This document shows, one piece after another, positions 1 to 5,068 of a DNA stretch of 14,087 bases. The stretch's first letter is position 1. Each line of letters opens with the position of its first letter. The position numbers were made by a program, and so were the translations under genes. The notes under the pieces are model-generated. The model searched no databases. It was not told the DNA's origin and was given only the letters and a program-made list of their open reading frames with translations. The stretch is from Candidatus Nomurabacteria bacterium UBA5155 (lineage in GTDB: Bacteria > Patescibacteriota > Minisyncoccia > Phycocordibacterales > UBA9973), in the NCBI GenBank assembly GCA_002413705.1, contig DHXN01000012.1, positions 11,006-25,092 of the forward strand, given 5' to 3'.

Positions 1-63
1 GATAGCTATTTACGCTCACTGTGCTTTACTGTAAGTATTATTAGAATAATTAAGTATATTTTT

Positions 64-195
64 ATGTTGACCACTATTGCAATAATCTTGCTTATACTAT
101 GGGCTGTAGGATTTATCGGCTTTCATGTTGTGGGCTGGTTCATTCATATCCTGCTTGTCGTTGCCATTGTTTTGTTTATTATTCGCTTGCTATAA
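64..195 (+). CDS. lmo0937-type small membrane protein
   Basis: A 43-residue peptide, almost entirely hydrophobic, starting MLTTIAIILLILWAVGF and ending in a short Arg-Leu-Leu tail. Two membrane-spanning stretches (about residues 3-20 and 25-40) are separated by a Gly/His/Trp turn (HVVGWFIHIL). The pattern of an ML start, LLILW, a Gly-containing turn, then IHILLVVAIV matches the lmo0937/DUF5670 family of about 45-residue membrane peptides. The biochemical role of the family is unknown to me. The frame stays open upstream to base 1, but this ATG gives the length and N-terminus usual for the family. No Shine-Dalgarno site is visible. A TATATT lies 3 bases before the ATG, too close to be a convincing -10. 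A terminator follows about 35 bases after the stop. Confidence 0.75.
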   Translation: MLTTIAIILLILWAVGFIGFHVVGWFIHILLVVAIVLFIIRLL

Positions 196-230
196 GCGGC
201 AGTAATCAAAATAGTAGGTAGATCAAATAA

Positions 231-256
231 AAATTCCCACCGGACGGTGGGAATTT
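231..256. terminator. Bidirectional Rho-independent terminator
   Basis: A perfect 12-base inverted repeat (AAATTCCCACCG and CGGTGGGAATTT) with a GA centre. It is flanked by an A-rich stretch on the left and a T-rich stretch on the right, so it can work in both directions. It sits between the converging ends of the lmo0937-type gene (+) and the Ala/Lys-rich protein gene (-), and can terminate both. Confidence 0.85.
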
Positions 257-269
257 TTATTGGTTTACT

Positions 270-674
270 CTATTTCTTCACAGAAGTTTTCACAACGGTT
301 TTCTTTTTTTTGATTGTTTTTGCTACCGCCTCTCTATCAGCAGCAATCTTTTTTGCATCAGCAGCTACAGTAGCAGTGTCTTTTTTAACAGTTGCTTTGT
401 CAGCAGCGATTGCTGTGATAGCAGTTGCTACACCGGCAGTATTTTTTGCTTTCTTTGCGGTTGCAAATGTTTTGGTATCAACTGATAGCTGAGTCTTGTC
501 AGCCTTTAGCATTGCTTGGTCAGTAACAGATGTTTGACGATCAGCAGCAAGTGCTGGATTTGTTGATGCTGTAGCAGTTGTAGGGGCTACAGCAGTCCTT
601 TGCGCAGATGCCGTAAATACAAATGCTGCGAGTGCGAGAGGAACAAGTCCCGCTGAAAGTAATGCTTTTTTCAT
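270..674 (-). CDS. Secreted Ala/Lys/Thr-rich helical protein, unknown function
   Basis: A 134-residue protein I do not recognise as a named family. Residues 1-24 form a classical signal peptide (MKKALL, a hydrophobic core, then ASA before the likely cut). After a short Ala/Thr/Pro-rich spacer (25-45), residues 46-122 are low-complexity Ala, Lys, Asp, Thr and Val with repeated AADK, AADA and AADR blocks spaced like a long amphipathic helix or coiled coil. The tail is strongly basic (IKKKKTVVKTSVKK). A cationic, extended helical surface or cell-wall protein is plausible, binding an anionic polymer or acting as a spacer. The gene is monocistronic, ends at the shared terminator, and has no Shine-Dalgarno site. 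A -10-like TATATT ends 5 bases before its ATG. Confidence 0.7.
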   Translation of the reverse strand: MKKALLSAGLVPLALAAFVFTASAQRTAVAPTTATASTNPALAADRQTSVTDQAMLKADKTQLSVDTKTFATAKKAKNTAGVATAITAIAADKATVKKDTATVAADAKKIAADREAVAKTIKKKKTVVKTSVKK

Positions 675-679
675 GAAAT

Positions 680-685
680 AATATA
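680..685 (-). promoter_or_regulatory. Putative -10 element (leaderless) for the Ala/Lys-rich protein gene
   Basis: TATATT on the minus strand matches the -10 consensus at five of six positions and is followed by 5 bases and then the ATG. Transcription would start at or next to the start codon. The matching -35 is weak (TTATTA at 703-708 after a 17-base spacer). Supported mainly by its likeness to the other start-proximal -10 elements in this window. Confidence 0.4.
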
Positions 686-745
686 GAGTAAGTAGCTATA
701 AATAATAATAGGTCGCCAACTTACTTTGTTAATACGCAGTTATCA

Positions 746-1450
746 CTATTTTCTTTCATTTGACCAAGGAAGTACCATGTCAGCACTAAAATTGCTGCCA
801 TCTATCATTGTTCCGACAATTTTGACATATTTTCCCGGAATAATAGCGGCACTGTCTATTTGTGTAGCGGCGTCTGTCGCAACAATCCAGGGTTGTTCAT
901 CGATATCTATCAACGTAAAGCTGTTTGCGCTTGCAGTGATGATTCTGCCCGAAAGCAGTCCGTCTTCAGGATAAATCCAAATATCACTGTTACTGCTCAC
1001 TAGTGTTTTGTATGAAGGAATATAATGGTCAAAATAGTAATCAAGGTATTTTCCAACGCCGGCAAAAAATAATGCAGTTCCCAATACGATACTTAAAAAC
1101 AAACTGCCGACGATAATTTTTTGAGAACCATAACGATAACCGCGCCTAACTTTTTTAATATTGAAATACGTTATCGCAATCACTCCGGCAATAATGACTA
1201 TCCAAAGATAGGGGATGGTTTTGATAATATGCAGAAACAATCCTTCTTGCAGATGGTCGATAGCAAACCAGTCATGATCAGTCAAAATAAACACGGAAGT
1301 GGTGACGGCGACACTCCCTATGATTATGGCGACAACAATGAGTGTCATAAAAAACCAGCGCTCGGTCATAAAGTACCAACGAGAGCGAGGAGACATCTTT
1401 TCTTTGTGGATACGATCTAATATTTTATTGTTGAATGTTTCATCTTTCAT
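746..1450 (-). CDS. Three-helix membrane protein coupled to sigma factor; possible anti-sigma or sensor
   Basis: A 234-residue protein. Residues 1-32 are a charged, probably cytoplasmic segment (ILDRIHKEKMSPRSRWYF). Transmembrane helices lie at about 33-56, 78-97 and 112-133. The C-terminal region (about 134-234) would then lie outside and contains a small beta-rich domain (165-228: SGRIITA, then IIPGKYVKIVGT) resembling DUF5666/OB-like domains. Its ATG lies inside the sigma-factor gene, an 11-base overlap, so the two are translationally coupled. That arrangement is typical of sigma/anti-sigma pairs, and residues 1-32 would be the sigma-contacting part. I see no zinc-binding HxxxCxxC motif, so it is not a standard ZAS anti-sigma factor. 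The regulatory role is inference from context. The family itself I associate with CPR genomes. Confidence 0.7.
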   Translation of the reverse strand: MKDETFNNKILDRIHKEKMSPRSRWYFMTERWFFMTLIVVAIIIGSVAVTTSVFILTDHDWFAIDHLQEGLFLHIIKTIPYLWIVIIAGVIAITYFNIKKVRRGYRYGSQKIIVGSLFLSIVLGTALFFAGVGKYLDYYFDHYIPSYKTLVSSNSDIWIYPEDGLLSGRIITASANSFTLIDIDEQPWIVATDAATQIDSAAIIPGKYVKIVGTMIDGSNFSADMVLPWSNERK

Positions 1451-1991
1451 AATCTTTTTTTTCGAGCAGAATTTTTAATTTTTGTTTCGCTCTATTTAAT
1501 AACGTGGCTATCGTACCCGGAGGTTTCTGCAAAATATCGGCAATTTCATCATAACTCTTCTCTTCAAAGTATTTTAAGACGATGACGTCTGTGTATTTTT
1601 GATCCAGTGTTTTTATTAACTCCTTAATACGCTCGACATCAATGGTTTCTTCTGTGTGGGCCTGTTCCTCAGAAAAAAAATCAACGATGTTTAATTGTTC
1701 CAAAGATAACGGCTGTAGCTTTTTCTTGCGAAAATAACTCATGGTTTCGTTATGGGTAATGCGGTAGATCCATGAAGAAAAAGGAAAGTCATTATTGTAG
1801 GCGTTTAGATAGCGGTACGTTTTGATAAAAACATCTTGCAAAATATCTTCTTGTTGAGAATGCTCCCGCGCGCCGAGGTGGTTGATATAGCGAAGCAGTT
1901 TTGCTCGATAGCGATCGATAATGTGACGATAAGCTTCTGCATCTTGCAGTGTCTGTTGCACAAGTGTTTTATCGCTCGGTTCTTCTCCCAT
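1440..1991 (-). CDS. ECF-like sigma-70 family RNA polymerase sigma factor
   Basis: A 183-residue protein with the two-domain plan of extracytoplasmic-function sigma factors. Region 2 spans about residues 23-92 (QQEDILQDVFIKTYRYL for core binding, then FSSWIYRITHNETMSYFRKKK for -10 recognition). Region 4 spans about 122-176, with the helix-turn-helix YDEIADILQKPPGTIATLLNRAKQKL. I chose the ATG at 1991 rather than a TTG at 2021 for three reasons. The longer form would begin inside the upstream terminator hairpin. A -10 (TATACT) sits just upstream of 1991. MGEEPSDKTLVQQ is the usual lead-in length for this family. It overlaps the next gene by 11 bases, and that membrane protein is the likely regulator. 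The regulon is unknown. Confidence 0.88.
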   Translation of the reverse strand: MGEEPSDKTLVQQTLQDAEAYRHIIDRYRAKLLRYINHLGAREHSQQEDILQDVFIKTYRYLNAYNNDFPFSSWIYRITHNETMSYFRKKKLQPLSLEQLNIVDFFSEEQAHTEETIDVERIKELIKTLDQKYTDVIVLKYFEEKSYDEIADILQKPPGTIATLLNRAKQKLKILLEKKDYER

Positions 1992-1997
1992 TGCAGT

Positions 1998-2003
1998 AGT
2001 ATA
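1998..2003 (-). promoter_or_regulatory. Putative -10 element (leaderless) for the sigma factor gene
   Basis: TATACT on the minus strand ends 6 bases before the ATG at 1991, so transcription would start at about the start codon. The 17-base spacer position falls in the T-stretch of the upstream terminator, and there is no good -35. No Shine-Dalgarno site is present. This element argues for the shorter sigma-factor start. Confidence 0.5.
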
Positions 2004-2019
2004 CCGCAATAACACATGC

Positions 2020-2049
2020 AAAAGGCCACCCCTTTAGGGGTGGCCTTTT
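2020..2049. terminator. Strong hairpin terminator after the DUF1328 gene
   Basis: A perfect 14-base inverted repeat, AAAAGGCCACCCCT and AGGGGTGGCCTTTT, around a TT centre. The GC-rich core followed by TTTT on either strand is a Rho-independent terminator. It starts about 10 bases past the DUF1328 stop and lies between that gene and the sigma factor, so it separates the two minus-strand units. Confidence 0.9.
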
Positions 2050-2058
2050 CAGAATAAA

Positions 2059-2259
2059 TTATTCGTGCAGGCTTTGGTCCACAGCATTTTTGATCTTTTT
2101 TACCGCGAAACCACCAATCAATAGACTGATGATAAACAACACAATAAAAACAAAGAAGAGAATTTTGGCAATTTCAACGGAAAGTCCGGCAATACCGCCA
2201 AATCCGAACAATGCTGCGACAAGCGCGATGATTAAAAATATAACAGCCCAACGTAGCAT
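2059..2259 (-). CDS. DUF1328 family small membrane protein
   Basis: A 66-residue protein with two transmembrane helices (about 4-24 and 29-52). The sequence between them, FGFGGIAGLSVEIAKILFF, matches the DUF1328 (YtjA-like) family closely, including the conserved GFGGIAG and AKILFF motifs. The C-terminus is short and charged (KKIKNAVDQSLHE). The family is widespread, often stress-induced, and of unknown molecular function. The start is fixed by a GAGG site 9 bases upstream, the only clear Shine-Dalgarno site in the window. A promoter lies further upstream, and a strong terminator follows directly. It therefore forms its own transcription unit, leadered unlike its neighbours. Confidence 0.88.
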   Translation of the reverse strand: MLRWAVIFLIIALVAALFGFGGIAGLSVEIAKILFFVFIVLFIISLLIGGFAVKKIKNAVDQSLHE

Positions 2260-2268
2260 ATGTGGTTA

Positions 2269-2272
2269 CCTC
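2269..2272 (-). promoter_or_regulatory. Shine-Dalgarno site of the DUF1328 gene
   Basis: GAGG on the minus strand, 9 bases before the ATG. It is notable because no other gene here has a comparable site, and it occurs where the promoter is far enough upstream to leave a true leader. Confidence 0.65.
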
Positions 2273-2301
2273 ATTAGATCCAATACATTCGACCTGTTGT
2301 A

Positions 2302-2329
2302 AGTATACATCATAAAACTTTTCTGATAA
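2302..2329 (-). promoter_or_regulatory. Putative promoter of the DUF1328 gene
   Basis: On the minus strand, TTATCA (2324-2329) and TATACT (2302-2307) are separated by 16 bases. Transcription would start near 2295, leaving a leader of about 35 bases that carries the GAGG site. It overlaps the opposing promoter of the RhuM-Fic gene. Confidence 0.45.
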
Positions 2330-2332
2330 GCT
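2304..2332 (+). promoter_or_regulatory. Putative promoter of the RhuM-Fic gene
   Basis: TATACA (2304-2309), a 17-base spacer, and TAAGCT (2327-2332) preceded by TGA, giving an extended -10 form TGATAAGCT. It ends 8 bases before the ATG at 2341. The same unusual hexamer TAAGCT occurs in the same position before trhO. Confidence 0.4.
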
Positions 2333-2340
2333 AACCCAAT

Positions 2341-2958
2341 ATGAAAAAGAGACAATCACAAAATAATATTGTGCTCTATCAAGCAAAAAATGGCGCCATC
2401 GAATTTCGAGGCGATTTTGAACATGAAAATATTTGGGCAACTCAGGCTCAAATAGCAGAAGTATTTGAAATCGACCGTTCTGTTATCACTAAGCATATTG
2501 GCAATCTTTTAAAAACAGGGGAAATTGATCAAAAAAGCAATGTGCAAAAAATGCACATTGCTAATTCCGATAAACCCGTATCCCTCTATTCTCTCGATGT
2601 TATATTATCAATAGGGTATCGCGCTAATTCAAAAACTGCCACCGAGTTTCGTAAATGGGCAAGTAAAATATTGAAAGAGCATGTTACAAAAGGCTATACG
2701 ATCAACAAGAAACAGATTGCCAAAAACTATGATGCGTTCATGAAATCTGTCAGCGACATTCAAGCATTGCTTCCGGAAGGCGTAACCTTTGATCCAAAAG
2801 ACGTGTTGAAACTTATTAAGGAATTTGCTAGCACATGGCTATCGCTCGATGCGTATGACAAGGAGTCGCTCAGTGTCATTGGCAGCACCAAAAAATCAAT
2901 CAAGCTCACCGGTGTGCAATCAACACGATGCCGATCACGGAGCTTCGTTCTGAATTGA
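2341..2958 (+). CDS. RhuM-like DNA-binding N-terminal half of a RhuM-Fic protein (frameshifted)
   Basis: The N-terminal part of what should be a protein of about 320 residues. Residues 10-120 are a RhuM-type (virulence protein RhuM/YhdJ-like) domain: NIWATQAQIAEVFEIDRSVI is a winged-helix-like DNA-binding segment, followed by KTGEID, NVQKMHIANSD and LDVILSIGYRANSKTATEFR, all typical of the family. Residues 121-190 link to the Fic domain (LLPEGVTFDPKDVLKLI). After about residue 190 the frame leaves homology (TRCRSRSFVLN) and stops at TGA. The Fic domain continues in the -1 frame. In intact relatives this module is thought to be part of toxin-antitoxin or regulatory Fic systems. The protein as encoded lacks any catalytic part. 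It has low GC compared with the surface genes downstream. Confidence 0.75.
   Translation: MKKRQSQNNIVLYQAKNGAIEFRGDFEHENIWATQAQIAEVFEIDRSVITKHIGNLLKTGEIDQKSNVQKMHIANSDKPVSLYSLDVILSIGYRANSKTATEFRKWASKILKEHVTKGYTINKKQIAKNYDAFMKSVSDIQALLPEGVTFDPKDVLKLIKEFASTWLSLDAYDKESLSVIGSTKKSIKLTGVQSTRCRSRSFVLN
2537..2561 (+). repeat. 10-base inverted repeat inside the RhuM coding region
   Basis: GCAATGTGCA, five A bases, TGCACATTGC: a perfect 10-base stem with a 5-base loop inside the segment encoding SNVQKMHIAN. There is no T-tract after it. Part of the symmetry may simply follow from the conserved peptide. Confidence 0.6.
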
Positions 2959-3305
2959 TGAGAAAGGATGAAGCAACCGATATCTTCGCTCAAGAAAGAA
3001 AAATGGGAAGCGTAGGAGGAATTGTCGGAAACGTCATGCAGTCGTTTGGTGGAAATGATGTTTATAAAACGATTGAAGAAAAAGCGGCGAACCTTCTTTA
3101 TTTCATTGTGAAAAATCATCCTTTTGTTGATGGGAACAAGCGCTCAGGTGCCTTCGCATTTATTTGGTTCTTGCGAAAAGCAAAAGCTAAAACAGTTCGT
3201 AATATAAATCCTGGCGCGCTGACGGTATTGACTTTGTTGATGGCAGAAAGTGATCCGCGAAAGAAAGAGCAAATGATTGCGCTTGTAACTCAGATTCTAA
3301 AATAA
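2928..3305 (+). CDS. Fic/DOC domain C-terminal half of a RhuM-Fic protein (frameshifted)
   Basis: A 125-residue frame carrying a Fic/Doc domain. The catalytic motif is intact: HPFVDGNKR at residues 64-72 (family HxFx[D/E]GNxR), flanked by EEKAANLLYFIVKN before and SGAFAFIWFLRK after. The C-terminus (NINPGALTVLTLLMAESDPRKKEQM) also fits RhuM-associated Fic proteins. Fic/Doc enzymes transfer AMP or phosphate to proteins. The domain begins without its own signals: the ATG at 2928 has no ribosome-binding site, and homology seems to start slightly upstream (AINT before the ATG) in this frame. It is best read as the second half of the 2341 gene after loss or gain of bases at roughly 2890-2916. It could still be made as a separate Fic protein by re-initiation. 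Confidence 0.75.
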   Translation: MPITELRSELMRKDEATDIFAQERKMGSVGGIVGNVMQSFGGNDVYKTIEEKAANLLYFIVKNHPFVDGNKRSGAFAFIWFLRKAKAKTVRNINPGALTVLTLLMAESDPRKKEQMIALVTQILK

Positions 3306-3317
3306 ATCTGTAATATA

Positions 3318-3346
3318 TTGAGAAAGTAACGGTTTTCTGGTAAGCT
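3318..3346 (+). promoter_or_regulatory. Promoter of the trhO-pheS-pheT operon (leaderless)
   Basis: TTGAGA (3318-3323, five of six consensus bases), a 17-base spacer, then TAAGCT (3341-3346) with an upstream TG at the extended -10 position. The element ends 7 bases before the trhO ATG at 3354, so the mRNA would begin at about the start codon. AGGGG before the ATG is only one base away, too close to act as a Shine-Dalgarno site. Confidence 0.55.
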
Positions 3347-3353
3347 CAGGGGT

Positions 3354-4310
3354 ATGAGCAACAGCCAGATCCTCCTATTCTATAAGTACGTGCACCTCGA
3401 AGATCCAACAGTTGTCAGAGACTGGATTTTTGGGCTGTGCCAGAAATACAACATCAAAGGGCGTCTGATTGTGGCGGCTGAAGGTATTAACTTCACCTTT
3501 GAAGGTAAGACTGCCGACACTGAAACTTTTCTGGTGGACATGCAAAAGGACGAACGATATGGGATGCTGTTCCAGAATATTCACTTCAAGCGCAGTGTCG
3601 GCGATGGCACGTCATTTCCAAAATTGTCAGTGAAAGTGCGCGAAGAAATTGTGACCGGTAATCTCGGTGTTTGTGATATTGATCCCAATGTTGTGACAGG
3701 AAAACATCTGCCACCGACAGAACTTCATACGTGGATTCATGAAGGCAAAGAAATTTATATCATCGATATGCGCAATGCATACGAACACAAAGTGGGAAAG
3801 TTCGCCGGTTCTATTTGTCCTTCTTTGGAAAATTTTCGTGACCTGCCAAAAATTATTGAAACTATTGCGCATCTCAAACATAAAACCGTCGTCACTGTTT
3901 GTACTGGCGGAGTACGTTGCGAAAAGGCCAGCGGATATTTGATCACACAAGGCTTCAGTGATGTGTATCAACTCGACGGCGGTATCGTGTCATACATGGA
4001 ACTCTATCCAAACGAAGACTTCGAAGGCAAACTCTACGTCTTTGATCGTCGTGTCATGATGGGCTTCTATACTGATGATCCAAAACACAAAATCATCGGC
4101 ATCTGTGATCACTGTGCCGCGACAAGTGAAGACTATATAAATTGTGCGAACAAGGTCTGCAACAGACATATCATTTTATGCGAACAATGCCAGACAGATA
4201 CTGTCGCAAAGCACGGCAAGCGCATCTGTCCAGATGGGTGTTTGCCCGCGAAAAAAGTTCGTTCTTCATATGGATTGTGGAGTACTATAAAAAATATATG
4301 GAAAAAATAA
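3354..4310 (+). CDS. trhO: tRNA uridine(34) hydroxylase, rhodanese family (TrhO/YceA)
   Basis: A 318-residue protein matching the UPF0176/TrhO family, which uses oxygen to hydroxylate uridine 34 in the anticodon of certain tRNAs, the first step to 5-methoxy- or 5-carboxymethoxyuridine. Residues 1-95 form the N-terminal acylphosphatase-like domain (ILLFYKYVHLEDP, LIVAAEGINFTFEG). The rhodanese domain follows (about 115-220) with YIIDMRNAYEHKVGKFAGS and the active-site loop VCTGGVRCEKASGYL, catalytic Cys183. The C-terminal Cys cluster (CDHC 251-254, C264, C269, CEQC 276-279, C292, C296) probably binds zinc. Slightly shorter than the E. coli enzyme of about 350 residues, with all expected blocks present. 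First gene of the operon. Its last 13 bases overlap pheS, joining two translation-related functions. Confidence 0.93.
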   Translation: MSNSQILLFYKYVHLEDPTVVRDWIFGLCQKYNIKGRLIVAAEGINFTFEGKTADTETFLVDMQKDERYGMLFQNIHFKRSVGDGTSFPKLSVKVREEIVTGNLGVCDIDPNVVTGKHLPPTELHTWIHEGKEIYIIDMRNAYEHKVGKFAGSICPSLENFRDLPKIIETIAHLKHKTVVTVCTGGVRCEKASGYLITQGFSDVYQLDGGIVSYMELYPNEDFEGKLYVFDRRVMMGFYTDDPKHKIIGICDHCAATSEDYINCANKVCNRHIILCEQCQTDTVAKHGKRICPDGCLPAKKVRSSYGLWSTIKNIWKK

Positions 4311-5065
4311 CCGAAGAAATAAAAGGAACATCTCATCCTCTGACATTGGTGCTGGAAGAAATCTATGACATCTTTGCCAAACAAGGATTTTCTGTTGCCA
4401 CTGGTCCTGAGTTGGAAGACGAATGGCATAACTTTGATGCATTGAATTTCCCGAAAGATCACCCGGCTCGCGATATGCAAGACACTTTTTTCATCAAAGA
4501 TCGTCCCGGCTTCGTCATGCGTACTCACACCAGTAATGTGCAGGTTCGATATATGAAAGAACATACGCCGCCATTTGCGATCATTGCACCCGGCAAAGTA
4601 TTTAGAAATGAAGCAACTGACATGACACACGAAGCACAATTTCATCAACTTGAAGGACTGGTGGTTGGTGAAAATATCACCGTCGGACATCTTAAAGAAA
4701 CATTGCTAAATTTTTTGAAAGAATTTTTTGGCGAGAAAACTGAATTGCGTTTGCGGCCAAGTTTTTTCCCTTTCGTTGAGCCGGGTTTTGAAGTTGATGT
4801 TGCCATTCCTGAAGGGAATGGTAACCAATTCAATAGTGACGGTAGTCTTAAAATGAAATGGCTTGAGATTGGTGGTGCCGGCATGGTGCACCCACATGTG
4901 TTTGAAGCGGTTGGCTATGATCCGAAAAAGGTCAGCGGCTTCGCATTTGGCATGGGTGTTGATCGACTGGCCAATGTAAAATTTGGCGTCTCCGATGTGC
5001 GTTATTTTTATCAAGGTGATCTTCGATTGAATCAGTGGCAAACAGAAGATAAGACGGAAAATTAA
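4298..5065 (+). CDS. pheS: Phenylalanine--tRNA ligase alpha subunit, lacking the N-terminal coiled coil
   Basis: Catalytic subunit of PheRS, which charges tRNA-Phe with phenylalanine in an alpha2-beta2 complex with PheT. It starts at MEKITEEIKGTSHP and enters the class II core directly: FDALNFPKDHPARDMQDTFF (residues 46-65), motif 2 GKVFRNE...HEAQFHQLEG (99-120), phenylalanine-pocket region GGAGMVHPHVFEAVGY (192-207), and motif 3 GFAFGMGVDRLAN (214-226). At 255 residues it lacks the roughly 80-100-residue N-terminal tRNA-binding coiled coil of standard bacterial PheS (about 330-350 residues). The same frame stays open upstream to 4142, but that stretch overlaps trhO and does not resemble a coiled coil, so the ATG at 4298 is right. 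No Shine-Dalgarno site; translation is probably coupled to trhO. Confidence 0.95.
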   Translation: MEKITEEIKGTSHPLTLVLEEIYDIFAKQGFSVATGPELEDEWHNFDALNFPKDHPARDMQDTFFIKDRPGFVMRTHTSNVQVRYMKEHTPPFAIIAPGKVFRNEATDMTHEAQFHQLEGLVVGENITVGHLKETLLNFLKEFFGEKTELRLRPSFFPFVEPGFEVDVAIPEGNGNQFNSDGSLKMKWLEIGGAGMVHPHVFEAVGYDPKKVSGFAFGMGVDRLANVKFGVSDVRYFYQGDLRLNQWQTEDKTEN

Positions 5066-5068
5066 AAT

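Noticed and set aside
688..724. GTAAGT and ACTTAC as a terminator after the 746-1450 gene
   Set aside because: The stem is only 6 bases with a 25-base loop, too weak to support a call.
2019..2021. TTG start giving a 193-residue sigma factor
   Set aside because: It lies within the terminator hairpin and its first ten codons contain the -10 element. The ATG at 1991 gives the normal family length.
2890..2916. Programmed -1 ribosomal frameshift joining RhuM and Fic
   Set aside because: The six-A run is preceded by C, so it is not a full X-XXY-YYZ slippery heptamer, and no stimulatory hairpin is evident downstream. Mutation or sequencing error is simpler.
4142..4297. Upstream extension of pheS
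   Set aside because: It overlaps trhO, and the extra peptide has no resemblance to the PheS coiled coil. It is just an open shadow frame.
4133..4690. Minus-strand frame of 185 residues under trhO and pheS
   Set aside because: It is antisense to two conserved genes with clear motifs, and its composition does not look like a protein.
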